Under the pieces are notes generated by a model. That model ran no database searches. It was not told the origin of the DNA and worked only from the letters and a program-made list of their open reading frames with translations. A program made the translations under genes and the position numbers. From Corynebacterium marinum DSM 44953 (GTDB taxonomy: Bacteria > Actinomycetota > Actinomycetes > Mycobacteriales > Mycobacteriaceae): DNA of 64,000 nt. Location: assembly GCF_000835165.1 (NCBI RefSeq), contig NZ_CP007790.1, positions 992,001 to 1,056,000 on the forward strand, in the 5' to 3' direction. Shown here in pieces: positions 54,609-64,000 of this stretch. The number at the start of each line of letters is the position of its first letter. Positions within the stretch are counted from its first letter, which is position 1.

Positions 54609-56252
54609 ATGGCGGAGCTGACGATCTCCTCCGATGAGATCCGTAGCGCGATAGCGAACTACACCTCGAGCTACTCCGCGGAGGCCTCCCGTGAGGAGGT
54701 CGGCGTGGTCATTTCGGCAGCTGACGGTATTGCCCAGGTTTCGGGCCTTCCGTCGGTCATGGCGAATGAGCTGCTTGAGTTCCCCGGCGGCGTCATCGGC
54801 GTCGCACAGAACCTGGAAACTGACACCGTTGGTGTCGTCGTCCTGGGCAGCTTCGAGACCCTCAAGGAGGGCGACGAAGTGAAGCGGACCGGTGAGGTCC
54901 TCTCCATCCCGGTCGGCGAGAAGTTCCTGGGCCGAGTAATCAACCCCCTGGCGGTGCCGATCGACGGCCTGGGCGCCATCGAGGACGAAGAGTTCCGTGT
55001 CCTCGAGCTGCAGGCCCCGGGCGTGCTGGACCGTCAGCCCGTCGAGGAGCCGATGGCCACCGGCATCAAGGCCATCGACGCGATGACCCCGATCGGCCGC
55101 GGACAGCGACAGCTGATCATCGGCGACCGTAAGACCGGCAAGACCGCGGTCTGCATCGACACCATCCTCAACCAGAAGGCGAACTGGGAGACCGGCGACA
55201 AGACCAAGCAGGTCCGCTGCATCTACGTCGCCATCGGTCAGAAGGGCTCGACCATCGCGGCGGTCCGCAAGACCCTCGAAGAGCACGGCGCGCTGGACTA
55301 CACCACCATCGTGGCAGCTCCGGCGTCCGACTCCGCCGGCTTCAAGTGGCTCGCCCCGTTCACCGGTGCGGCCCTGGCCCAGCACTGGATGTACCAGGGC
55401 AACCACGTCCTGGTCATCTACGATGATCTGACCAAGCAGGCCGAGGCCTACCGTGCGATCTCCCTGCTGCTGCGCCGCCCGCCGGGCCGCGAGGCATACC
55501 CGGGCGACGTGTTCTACCTGCACTCCCGTCTGCTGGAGCGCGCCGCCAAGCTGTCCGACGAGCTGGGAGCCGGTTCCATCACGGCCCTCCCGATCATCGA
55601 GACCAAGGCGAACGACGTGTCGGCCTTCATCCCGACCAACGTCATCTCCATCACCGACGGTCAGGTCTTCCTGGAGTCCGACCTGTTCAACCAGGGCGTC
55701 CGCCCCGCGATCAACGTCGGTGTCTCCGTCTCCCGTGTCGGTGGCGCCGCCCAGACCAAGGGCATGAAGAAGGTCGCAGGTTCCCTGCGTCTGGACCTCG
55801 CCGCCTACCGCGACCTCGAGGCATTCGCCACCTTCGCGTCTGACCTGGATGCCGCATCCAAGGCTCAGCTGGAGCGTGGACAGCGTCTCGTCGAGCTGCT
55901 GAAGCAGGCCGAGAACACCCCGCAGGCCGTCGAGTTCCAGATCATCTCGATCTGGGCCGCAGGCGAGGGCGTCTTCGACGTCGTTCCCGTCGAGGACGTC
56001 CGCCGCTACGAGGCTGAGCTGCACGAGTACCTCCGCGCCAACAACCCGGAGATCTACGAGCAGATCGCAGGCGGCAAGGCCCTGTCCGACGAGTCCCAGG
56101 CTGCCCTGCTGGCCGCCAACGACGAGTTCGTGAAGACCTTCCAGACCACTGACGGTCACCCGGTCATCAACGAGCCCGAGGTTGAGGCGCTGTCCAGCGA
56201 CCAGCACAAGAAGACCCAGCTCACCGTCCCTCGCAAGACGGCCAAGAAGTAA
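54609..56252 (+). CDS. atpA: ATP synthase F1 subunit alpha
   Basis: A 547-residue non-catalytic nucleotide-binding subunit. I start it at ATG 54609 ([11 protein letters not shown]), with AGGAAGA upstream. P-loop GDRKTGKTA (about 172-180); [27 protein letters not shown] is the typical alpha signature region. Three copies alternate with beta in the F1 head. Confidence 0.97.
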   Translation: MAELTISSDEIRSAIANYTSSYSAEASREEVGVVISAADGIAQVSGLPSVMANELLEFPGGVIGVAQNLETDTVGVVVLGSFETLKEGDEVKRTGEVLSIPVGEKFLGRVINPLAVPIDGLGAIEDEEFRVLELQAPGVLDRQPVEEPMATGIKAIDAMTPIGRGQRQLIIGDRKTGKTAVCIDTILNQKANWETGDKTKQVRCIYVAIGQKGSTIAAVRKTLEEHGALDYTTIVAAPASDSAGFKWLAPFTGAALAQHWMYQGNHVLVIYDDLTKQAEAYRAISLLLRRPPGREAYPGDVFYLHSRLLERAAKLSDELGAGSITALPIIETKANDVSAFIPTNVISITDGQVFLESDLFNQGVRPAINVGVSVSRVGGAAQTKGMKKVAGSLRLDLAAYRDLEAFATFASDLDAASKAQLERGQRLVELLKQAENTPQAVEFQIISIWAAGEGVFDVVPVEDVRRYEAELHEYLRANNPEIYEQIAGGKALSDESQAALLAANDEFVKTFQTTDGHPVINEPEVEALSSDQHKKTQLTVPRKTAKK

Positions 56253-56309
56253 GGGCCTCAATGCCCAACTTTGAATCCGTCAATAAAAACGAAGGGAGGA
56301 GAGTGAACC

Positions 56310-57287
56310 ATGGCTAGTCTTCGCGAATTGCGCGACCGTATCCGGTCCGTCAACTCGACCAAGAAGATCACCAAGGCTCAGGAGCTGATCGCGACTTCGC
56401 GCATCACCAAGGCTCAGGCCAAGGTCGAGGCTTCCCTGCCGTACGCCCAGGAACTGTCCCACGTGATGGAGCGTCTGGCGTCGGCGAGCTCGCTCGACCA
56501 CCCGATGCTGCACGAGCGTGAGGGCGGCAAGGTCGCCGCTGTTCTCGTGGTCACTTCCGACCGCGGCATGGCCGGTGGCTACAACCACAACGTCTTCAAG
56601 AAGGCTGCAGAGCTGGAGAAGATGCTGACGCAGGCCGGCTACGAGATCGTCCGTTACGTCACGGGCGGCAAGGCCGTCGGCTTCTACAAGTTCCGCGGTG
56701 AGAACATCGCGGGCCAGTGGACCGGTTTCTCCCAGGCTCCGACCTGGGAGGCCACCCACGACGTCCGCCACCACCTCATCGATGGCTTCAACGCCAGCTC
56801 CACCGGCGAGGCCAAGTACCGCAAGGGCCTCAACACCGATGGCGCCGACATCCGCGGCTTCGACCAGGTGCACGTCGTCTACACCGAGTTCGTCTCGATG
56901 CTCTCGCAGGTTCCGGTCGCACACCAGTTGCTTCCGATCGAGCCTGTCGTGCGTCTGGACGAGCTGGACACGGGGGAGTCCCTCCAGGACTCCCACGAGG
57001 ACGGCATCACCCCGGACGTCGAGTTCGAGCCCGACGCCGATGCGCTCATGGATGCGTTGCTTCCGAAGTACGTGTCGCGTCGTCTGTACGCGATGTTCCT
57101 CGAGGCATCCGCAGCCGAGTCCGCATCGCGCCGTAACGCGATGAAGTCTGCGACTGACAACGCGACCGAGCTGGTCAAGGACCTCTCCCGCGTGGCCAAC
57201 CAGGCCCGTCAGGCACAGATCACCCAGGAAATCACAGAGATCGTCGGTGGCGCTGGTGCGCTCGCCGAAAGCGGAGAAAGTGACTAG
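56310..57287 (+). CDS. atpG: ATP synthase F1 subunit gamma
   Basis: A 325-residue central rotor shaft. The N-terminal MASLRELRDRIRSVNSTKKITKAQELIA and the C-terminal helix with RRNAMKSATDNATELVKDL pair as a coiled coil inside the F1 head. An insertion around 195-230 (rich in Asp and Glu) is usual in actinobacteria. GGGAGGAGAG precedes the start. Confidence 0.96.
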   Translation: MASLRELRDRIRSVNSTKKITKAQELIATSRITKAQAKVEASLPYAQELSHVMERLASASSLDHPMLHEREGGKVAAVLVVTSDRGMAGGYNHNVFKKAAELEKMLTQAGYEIVRYVTGGKAVGFYKFRGENIAGQWTGFSQAPTWEATHDVRHHLIDGFNASSTGEAKYRKGLNTDGADIRGFDQVHVVYTEFVSMLSQVPVAHQLLPIEPVVRLDELDTGESLQDSHEDGITPDVEFEPDADALMDALLPKYVSRRLYAMFLEASAAESASRRNAMKSATDNATELVKDLSRVANQARQAQITQEITEIVGGAGALAESGESD

Positions 57288-58736
<1,449 letters not shown>

Positions 58737-58748
58737 GAGGAGACGCAC

Positions 58749-59120
58749 ATGGCTGACATCACCGTTGAACTGGTCTCCGTGGAGCGCATGCTCTGGTCGG
58801 GTTCGGCCAGCATCGTCACCGCGCAGACCACTGAGGGTGAGATCGGCGTGCTGTCCGGTCACGAGCCGATGCTCGGGCAGCTGCGCGAGAACGGCGTCGT
58901 GACCATCCGTCCGGTCGACGGCGGCAAGCTCGTCGCCGCCGTCCACGGTGGCTTCCTTTCCATCTCCCCGGAAAAGGTCACCATCCTCGCGGATTACGCG
59001 ATCTGGGCCGATGAGGTCGACACTGCGCTCGCAGAGTCCCAGCTCCAGGATGCGGACGAGTTCACCCGCACCCGCGCTGAGGCCGAGATGAGCGCCGTGC
59101 GCCGTAAGGCCGAGGCCTAA
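58749..59120 (+). CDS. atpC: ATP synthase F1 subunit epsilon
   Basis: A 123-residue rotor subunit with the N-terminal beta-sandwich ([45 protein letters not shown]) and a short C-terminal helix. Actinobacterial epsilon lacks the long inhibitory helix pair. It is last in the operon, followed by a strong terminator. Confidence 0.96.
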   Translation: MADITVELVSVERMLWSGSASIVTAQTTEGEIGVLSGHEPMLGQLRENGVVTIRPVDGGKLVAAVHGGFLSISPEKVTILADYAIWADEVDTALAESQLQDADEFTRTRAEAEMSAVRRKAEA

Positions 59121-59175
59121 ACTGGCTGGGGACCTGTTCAAGGTCCCCCGAGGCACCGCCTCTTCCTCTCTCAGA

Positions 59176-59215
59176 CCGGCACCCGCCGCCCTTAACGGCG
59201 GCGGGTGCCGGTTTT
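59176..59215 (+). terminator. Rho-independent terminator of the atp operon
   Basis: Perfect 15-bp stem CCGGCACCCGCCGCC (59176-59190) / GGCGGCGGGTGCCGG (59197-59211), 6-base loop, followed by TTTT. Confidence 0.92.
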
Positions 59216-59332
59216 CGTCGTATCTGCCGGTGGCACCCTTCCGCACGGCTGTTCCCACCGGCGGCGGCCCGTTGGGTAATCGGCTGACAGGGGGCTACGA
59301 TAAGCCGACAAGCGTCCGAAAGGGGTATCTCC

Positions 59333-59797
59333 GTGGAGATCGTTGCCTGGGTACTGATTGTGTTGGCCGTCCTGGCCGTGCTGCTCGCCATCTGGCGTCT
59401 CCTCACGCTGCGGTCCAGAGGTTCGACGATTCTCCTGCGCACTCTTCCGGCATCGGGCGTCCACGGTTGGCGCCACGGCATGATCCGCTACAACGGCGAC
59501 GACCTGGAGTACTTCAAACTGCGCTCCATCTCTCCCATGGCGGATCAGGTGTTCACCCGCCAGCGGCTGGAGTTCCACGAGCCCCGGAAGATGACCCCGG
59601 AGGAGGAGGGCTTCATGTCGGAGGGTCTGGCCATCGCCACCCTGTGCGACGGAGGCTCCCACTACGAACTGGCACTCGACCAGCACGGACTCATGGCTTT
59701 GACCGCCTGGATCGAATCCGCCCCGCACGCGCGGCAGGAGCGCATCGACCACCACCGTCTGCGCAGCAGGATCACCCGGGGTCAGTCGGGGAAGTGA
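59333..59797 (+). CDS. DUF2550 membrane-anchored protein
   Basis: A 154-residue protein starting at GTG 59333, with one N-terminal membrane helix (IVAWVLIVLAVLAVLLAIW) and a cytoplasmic part with GWRHGMIRYNGDDLEYFKLRS and ALDQHGLMALTAWIES. This DUF2550 family is restricted to actinobacteria and lies after the atp operon there. Its function is not known. It ends 21 bases before nucS. Confidence 0.85.
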   Translation: MEIVAWVLIVLAVLAVLLAIWRLLTLRSRGSTILLRTLPASGVHGWRHGMIRYNGDDLEYFKLRSISPMADQVFTRQRLEFHEPRKMTPEEEGFMSEGLAIATLCDGGSHYELALDQHGLMALTAWIESAPHARQERIDHHRLRSRITRGQSGK

Positions 59798-59805
59798 CGT
59801 CGGGC

Positions 59806-59811
59806 TAGGCT
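59806..59811 (+). promoter_or_regulatory. -10 element before nucS, leaderless-type
   Basis: TAGGCT ends 7 bases before the nucS ATG at 59819 without a ribosome binding site, so a leaderless transcript is likely, in addition to read-through from the DUF2550 gene. Confidence 0.4.
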
Positions 59812-59818
59812 GTAGCGC

Positions 59819-60511
59819 ATGCGTTTAGTCATCGCCCGTTGTTCCGTGGATTATGTCGGCCGTCTGGAGGCCCATCTACCCGTGGCCGACCGCCTGCTCA
59901 TGATCAAGGCGGACGGCTCAGTGTCGGTGCACGCCGACGACCGCGCCTACAAGCCGTTGAACTGGATGACGCCCCCTTGCTCGCTCACGGAGACGGCGAT
60001 CACCGACATCGACGGGGGAGACACCGGCGAACTGCTGTGGATCGTGGAGAACTCGAAGGGCGAGCAGCTGCGGATCACCATCGAGAACGTCCACCACGAG
60101 ACCAGCCACGATCTGGGGGTGGATCCCGGACTGGTGAAGGACGGCGTGGAGGCGCACCTCCAGGAACTGCTCGCGGAGCACATCACCACCCTCGGGGACG
60201 GCTACAGCCTCGTCCGCCGGGAGTTCCCCACGGCCATCGGCCCCGTGGACCTCCTGGCCCGGGACGGCGCCGGCGGGACCGTCGCCGTGGAGGTCAAACG
60301 TCGGGGCGGCATCGACGGGGTCGAGCAGCTCACCCGGTACTTGGAATTGCTCAACCGCGATGAACTGCTCCGCCCCGTCCGCGGAGTCTTCGCCGCCCAG
60401 GAGATCAAACCCCAGGCCCGCACCCTGGCGGAGGACCGCGGCATCCGCTGCCTGACCCTGGACTACCGGGAACTGCGCGGGATCGAGACCGACGAACTGC
60501 GGCTGTTCTAG
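59819..60511 (+). CDS. nucS: Mismatch-specific endonuclease NucS/EndoMS
   Basis: A 230-residue enzyme that cuts both strands at mismatches and gives actinobacteria a mismatch repair path without MutS/MutL. The N-terminal DNA-binding and dimer domain ([39 protein letters not shown]) is followed by the RecB-like nuclease with GPVDLLARD and VAVEVKRRG (catalytic Asp, Glu and Lys), then QLTRYLE. The C-terminal end [10 protein letters not shown] may fit the beta-clamp binding role. Confidence 0.95.
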   Translation: MRLVIARCSVDYVGRLEAHLPVADRLLMIKADGSVSVHADDRAYKPLNWMTPPCSLTETAITDIDGGDTGELLWIVENSKGEQLRITIENVHHETSHDLGVDPGLVKDGVEAHLQELLAEHITTLGDGYSLVRREFPTAIGPVDLLARDGAGGTVAVEVKRRGGIDGVEQLTRYLELLNRDELLRPVRGVFAAQEIKPQARTLAEDRGIRCLTLDYRELRGIETDELRLF

Positions 60512-60513
60512 CC

Positions 60514-60837
60514 GTGCCGCGCCGGAACACCCCCCGGCGGCAGACGCCGCGGCGGGGAAGCGGGGGGCGTCGGGAAGCGATGACCCCCCGGGAGCTGCCG
60601 CGCGACGGCACGGCCTTCTACGGCACCCAGGCGGTGGAGGGCCCCTCGTGGACCCAGGGGGAGATGTATCTCTTCCGGCACATGGGCTCGCACTCCGCGA
60701 CGAAGTTCTACGTCTGCCCGGGCTGCAACCAGAATATCCCGCCGGGTGTGGCGCATATCGTCGCCTGGCCGCGCGACACAGGGCGCGGGGCAGAGGACCG
60801 GCGCCACTGGCACCGCCACTGCTGGGATCGCAGGTAA
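60514..60837 (+). CDS. Small Cys/His protein of unknown function
   Basis: A 107-residue protein starting at GTG 60514, two bases after the nucS stop. The first 25 residues are Arg/Pro-rich. The later half has CPGCNQNIPPGVAHIVAWP and then HWHRHCW, so two cysteines and several histidines could bind zinc as a small HNH-like or zinc-ribbon fold. Homologues in actinobacteria are often labelled ATP/GTP-binding without support. Its tight place after nucS suggests a possible link to DNA repair, but this is only inferred. Confidence 0.65.
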   Translation: MPRRNTPRRQTPRRGSGGRREAMTPRELPRDGTAFYGTQAVEGPSWTQGEMYLFRHMGSHSATKFYVCPGCNQNIPPGVAHIVAWPRDTGRGAEDRRHWHRHCWDRR

Positions 60838-60840
60838 CCT
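60835..60840 (+). promoter_or_regulatory. -10 element before the thiamine-binding-family gene
   Basis: TAACCT overlaps the stop of the previous gene and ends 7 bases before the ATG at 60848, consistent with a leaderless mRNA. Confidence 0.4.
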
Positions 60841-60847
60841 GGACGCC

Positions 60848-61147
60848 ATGATCATCGCCTTTTCCGTGGCGCCGGCCGTCACCGCCACTCCTGACGCAGA
60901 GATGTCCGCCGCCGTCGCCGATGCCGTACGGATCGTGCGCGATTCCGGGCTGCCCAACGAGACCAACGCCATGTTCACCCTCGTCGAGGGGGAGTGGGAC
61001 GAGGTCATGGACGTGGTCAAACGGGCGACGGAGGCGGTTGCCGCCGTCTCGCCGCGCGTGTCCCTGGTGCTCAAGGCGGACATCCGCGCAGGGTACGGCG
61101 ACCAGCTCCACCAGAAGGTTGAATCCCTCGAGAAGCATCTGCATTAA
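60848..61147 (+). CDS. MTH1187/YkoF-type thiamine-binding family protein
   Basis: A 99-residue protein of the UPF0045/MTH1187 family, with a ferredoxin-like fold. Visible: MIIAFSVAPAVTA at the N-terminus, ETNAMFTLVEGEWDEVMDVV in the middle and RVSLVLKADIR near the end. Members bind thiamine or its precursors. The cellular role is unclear. It is followed 14 bases later by the YbbN-like gene. Confidence 0.8.
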   Translation: MIIAFSVAPAVTATPDAEMSAAVADAVRIVRDSGLPNETNAMFTLVEGEWDEVMDVVKRATEAVAAVSPRVSLVLKADIRAGYGDQLHQKVESLEKHLH

Positions 61148-61161
61148 GGAGAACACACACC

Positions 61162-62067
61162 TTGAACACCCCACACCGTTATGTTTCGGGAGCCATCGAC
61201 CTCGGCGAGGTGAAGGCCCGCGCGGAGGCGCGGGAGCAGGCCTCCCAGCCGGCGGCGCCCGGTGACGGCCCCGCGCCCTTCTTCACTGTCACCCCGCAGA
61301 ATTTCGAGAGCGACGTTGTCCACCGCTCCCTGGAGGTGCCGGTCGTGGTGCTCGTCGGCACGCCGCGCAGCCCCGAGTCGGAGCAGCTGCGGGAGGACCT
61401 GCGCCAGTTCGCGGAGGGGGCGGGCCTGAGCTACCTTGTCGGCTACGTCGACGCGGACGTCACCCCGGAGGTCGCCCAGGCCTTCGGCGTGCAGGTCCTG
61501 CCCACCGTCATCGCGCTCGGCGGAGGCCAGCCGGTCACCCAGTTCGAGGGCGGCCAGCCCGCCGAGGCGCTGCGCACCTGGCTCGACGCCCTGGTCACGC
61601 AGGTGGGTCCGCAGCTGTCGGGACTGCAGCCGGCCCCCGAGGAAGCGCCCGAGGACCCGCGACTGGAGCAGGCGCTGACCGCGCTGAACACGGGCGACTT
61701 CGCCGCCGCCATCGCCGTCTACGACGAGATTCTGGCGGGGGACCCGGGCAACCGGGAGATCAGCCAGGCGCGGGACACCGCCCGGCTGCTCCAGCGCCTC
61801 GACCCGGCCGCGCGGACCGAGGACCCCGTCGAGGCCGCCGACGCGGCCCCCGGGGACGTCGAGAAGCAGTTCACCGCCGCCGACGCGGAGGTGGTCGCCG
61901 GCGCCCCCGAACACGCCTTCGACCGCCTCATCGCCCTGATGACCACGCTCGCGGGCGACGAGAAGATGCGGGTGCGCGACCGGCTCGTCGAGCTCTTCGC
62001 GCTTTTCGACGCCGCCGACCCCCGCGTCGCCGCCGCGCGGACGAAGATGGCCTCGACGTTGTTCTGA
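61162..62067 (+). CDS. Thioredoxin-fold plus TPR protein, YbbN-like co-chaperone
   Basis: A 301-residue protein. Residues about 40-150 have a thioredoxin fold (VVVLVGTPRSPESEQL, FGVQVLPTVIAL), but the CxxC site reads TPRSP, with no cysteine in the whole chain, so it cannot act as a redox enzyme. Residues 165-295 form TPR-like helices (ALNTGDFAAAIAVYDEILAGDPGN, and a C-terminal repeat ending KMASTLF). This plan fits CnoX/YbbN-type holdases. It converges on glgB with a terminator between. Confidence 0.85.
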   Translation: MNTPHRYVSGAIDLGEVKARAEAREQASQPAAPGDGPAPFFTVTPQNFESDVVHRSLEVPVVVLVGTPRSPESEQLREDLRQFAEGAGLSYLVGYVDADVTPEVAQAFGVQVLPTVIALGGGQPVTQFEGGQPAEALRTWLDALVTQVGPQLSGLQPAPEEAPEDPRLEQALTALNTGDFAAAIAVYDEILAGDPGNREISQARDTARLLQRLDPAARTEDPVEAADAAPGDVEKQFTAADAEVVAGAPEHAFDRLIALMTTLAGDEKMRVRDRLVELFALFDAADPRVAAARTKMASTLF

Positions 62068-62080
62068 CCCCGGACGCGCG

Positions 62081-62119
62081 ACGGCGCCCGCCTCCCCGGG
62101 AAGGGGCGGCGGGCGCCGT
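62081..62119. terminator. Bidirectional terminator between the YbbN-like gene and glgB
   Basis: 12-bp stem ACGGCGCCCGCC (62081-62092) / GGCGGGCGCCGT (62108-62119), 15-base loop, then GGTGTTTGT on the plus strand. Confidence 0.75.
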
Positions 62120-62134
62120 GGTGTTTGTCCGGTG

Positions 62135-64000
62135 CTAGCTGTTGCGGCGGTGGCGGTACCACTGGACGGAGTTGGCCGGCACGTGCAGGGTCAGTTTGTG
62201 CTCGAATCCGTCCCATCCGCTGGCGTCGGTGCTGACGACAGCAGGCAGGTCGTTGCCGGCGCCCTGGTACTCGGCGGCGTCGGTGTTGAGCACGAGCTCC
62301 CACTCGCCGGCGCGCGGGGTTCCCAGGGGGTAGGACTCCTGCGAGCTGCCCGACAGGTTGACCACCGCGAGGAGGGCGGAATCGTCGGCGCCCCAACGGA
62401 GGTAGGCGAGGATGTTGTTCGCCGCATCGTCGCCCTTGACCCACTGGAAGCCCTCGTAGGTGTGGTCCTGCGAGTAGAGGGCGGGGGAGGAGCGGTACAC
62501 CTGGTGGATGTCGCGGACGAGCTTCTGGATGCCCTCGTGGTACTCGTGGCCCCAGCCCTCCAGGTTGGACCAGTCGACCGAGTGCGCCTCGTCCCACTCC
62601 CCGGTCTGCCCGAATTCCTGGCCCATGAACAGCAGGTTCTTGCCCGGGTGGGAGAACATGTAGCCGTAGAGGGCGCGCAGGCCAGCTGCCTTGTTCCAGT
62701 CGTCGCCCGGCATGCGGCCCCAGAGGGAGCCCTTGCCGTGGACGACCTCGTCGTGGGAGAAGGGGAGGACGTACTTCTCGGAGTAGGCGTAGATCATGGA
62801 GAAGGTGATCTCGTTGTGGTGGTGCTCGCGGTGGATCGGGTCGAGCTTGAAGTACTCGAGCGTGTCGTTCATCCAGCCCATGTTCCACTTGAGGGAGAAG
62901 CCCAGCCCGCCCTGCTCCGTGGGGGCGGTGACGCCCTGCCAGGAGGTGGATTCCTCGGCGATGGTGAGCACACCGGGGTGCGTGCGGTGGACGGTGGCGT
63001 TCATCTCCTGGAGGAACTGCACGGCGTCGAGGTTTTCGCGGCCGCCGTACTGGTTGGGCGTCCACTCGCCCTCCTCGCGGGAGTAGTCGAGGTAGAGCAT
63101 CGAGGCGACGGCGTCGACCCGCAGGCCGTCGATGTGGAACTCCTCGATCCAGTAGAGGGCGTTGGCGACGAGGAAGTTGCGGACCTCGTTGCGGCCGAAG
63201 TCGAAGACGTAGGTGCCCCACTCCTTCTGCTCGCCGCGGCGCCAGTCGGCGTGCTCGTAGAGCGCGGGACCGTCGAAACGCGCCAGTGCCCAGTCGTCCT
63301 TCGGGAAGTGCGCCGGGACCCAGTCCACGATGACGCCGATGCCGCGGTTGTGGAACTCGTCGATGAGGGCGCGCAGCTCATCCGGGGAACCCCACCGGGC
63401 GGTGGGGGCGTAGTAGCCGGAGACCTGGTAGCCCCAGGAACCGCCGAAGGGGTGCTCGGAGACAGGCATGAGTTCCACGTGGGTGAATCCCTGCTCTGCC
63501 ACGTAGTCGACCAGCTCGGTGGTCAGATCGCGGTAGCCCTTGCCGATCTTCCAGGAACCGAGGTGGACCTCGTAGATGGACATCGGCTCGTTGAGCAGGT
63601 CGGCGGAGGAGCGGTTGCGCAGCCACTCGCCGTCGCACCACTCGTACCGGGAGTCGACCACGACGGAGGCGGTCTCCGGGGGGCACTGCGCGGCCTTGGC
63701 CATGGGGTCGGCCTTGTCGCGGCGGTGGCCTTCCTTCGTCTGGACGGCGAACTTGTAGGCCGCGCCCGCGCCGACGTCGGGGATGAACAGTTCCCACACC
63801 CCGCTGGAGCCGAGCGAACGCATCGGGTACTGGGAGGCGTTCCAGACGCAGAACTCGCCGACGACTGCCACTCCGATGGCGTTGGGGGCCCACACCGCGA
63901 AAGCGGTGCCGGTGACGGTGCCCAGCGCCGTCTCGTAGGAGCGGACGTTGGCGCCCAGGACGTCCCAGAGACGCTCGTGGCGGCCCTCGGAGACGAGGTG
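62135..64000 (-). CDS. glgB: 1,4-alpha-glucan branching enzyme, partial (5' end outside window)
   Basis: A glycogen branching enzyme that makes alpha-1,6 branches. The frame runs on past the window edge: the first 35 codons before VWAPNAIGV are read as far as 64000 ([17 protein letters not shown] onward), so 621 codons are seen and the start is missing. The GH13 catalytic residues are visible in [12 protein letters not shown] (nucleophile Asp), TIAEESTSW (acid Glu) and FSHDEVVHG. The CBM48-like domain lies before them, and the C-terminal all-beta domain ends in VQWYRHRR. Its partner glgE would be expected beyond the right edge. Confidence 0.95.
   Translation of the reverse strand, partial: HLVSEGRHERLWDVLGANVRSYETALGTVTGTAFAVWAPNAIGVAVVGEFCVWNASQYPMRSLGSSGVWELFIPDVGAGAAYKFAVQTKEGHRRDKADPMAKAAQCPPETASVVVDSRYEWCDGEWLRNRSSADLLNEPMSIYEVHLGSWKIGKGYRDLTTELVDYVAEQGFTHVELMPVSEHPFGGSWGYQVSGYYAPTARWGSPDELRALIDEFHNRGIGVIVDWVPAHFPKDDWALARFDGPALYEHADWRRGEQKEWGTYVFDFGRNEVRNFLVANALYWIEEFHIDGLRVDAVASMLYLDYSREEGEWTPNQYGGRENLDAVQFLQEMNATVHRTHPGVLTIAEESTSWQGVTAPTEQGGLGFSLKWNMGWMNDTLEYFKLDPIHREHHHNEITFSMIYAYSEKYVLPFSHDEVVHGKGSLWGRMPGDDWNKAAGLRALYGYMFSHPGKNLLFMGQEFGQTGEWDEAHSVDWSNLEGWGHEYHEGIQKLVRDIHQVYRSSPALYSQDHTYEGFQWVKGDDAANNILAYLRWGADDSALLAVVNLSGSSQESYPLGTPRAGEWELVLNTDAAEYQGAGNDLPAVVSTDASGWDGFEHKLTLHVPANSVQWYRHRRNS

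Noticed and set aside
53754..56261. An 835-codon open frame antisense to atpH-atpA
   Set aside because: Same cause: shadow of highly expressed conserved genes.

Overview
The window is a stretch of high-GC Gram-positive chromosome, almost certainly Corynebacterium. From about position 13,300 to the right end, the gene order matches what I know of Corynebacterium glutamicum: tRNA-Arg, argS, lysA, hom, thrB, the NO-responsive regulator arnR, narI-J-H-G-K, mog, molybdenum-cofactor genes, an acyl-CoA synthetase, rho, prfA, prmC, a Sua5/YrdC protein, wecA, the full F1Fo ATP synthase operon, a DUF2550 protein, nucS and glgB. The GC content looks well above that of C. glutamicum, so this is another species. 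The species was not identified.

Positions 1 to about 13,300 form an accessory island ending at the 3' end of a tRNA-Arg(CCG) gene. It holds two DNA-modification/restriction modules: an EcoRI-family adenine methylase followed by a DUF262-HNH protein, and a type III-like mod/res pair. Beside the tRNA is an unusual mobility module: two related tyrosine-recombinase-fold proteins that lack several catalytic residues, a divergent small helix-turn-helix protein, and a DDE transposase-like protein. The first 2.9 kb is visibly poorer in GC than the rest, which suggests separate acquisition. The core begins with a secreted alpha/beta hydrolase gene broken by one in-frame amber codon, followed by argS-lysA and hom-thrB.

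Positions 21,700 to 43,000 are a nitrate/nitrite respiration and molybdenum region. narKGHJI encodes the respiratory nitrate reductase and its transporter. The same strand continues into modA, a fused modBC molybdate transporter gene and arnR, whose start lies inside modBC. On the other side come mog, an orphan DNA methylase, a DUF2249 gene, a three-gene operon of two polytopic membrane proteins plus a copper nitrite reductase (NirK) with an extra N-terminal cupredoxin domain, and then mobA, moaC, moeA and moaA. Together these could take up molybdate, build the cofactor for NarG, reduce nitrate to nitrite and nitrite to NO, and sense the NO through ArnR. No NO reductase gene is visible.

Positions 43,000 to 64,000 are housekeeping: acyl-CoA synthetase, rho (with a repeat-rich N-terminal insertion), prfA-prmC-sua5-wecA-atpI, atpBEFHAGDC with a long structured-looking leader before atpB, then DUF2550, nucS, a small Cys/His protein, a thiamine-binding-family protein, a YbbN-like protein and the 5'-truncated glgB. 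Several transcription units have -10-like hexamers 6 to 9 bases before the start codon, consistent with leaderless mRNAs.
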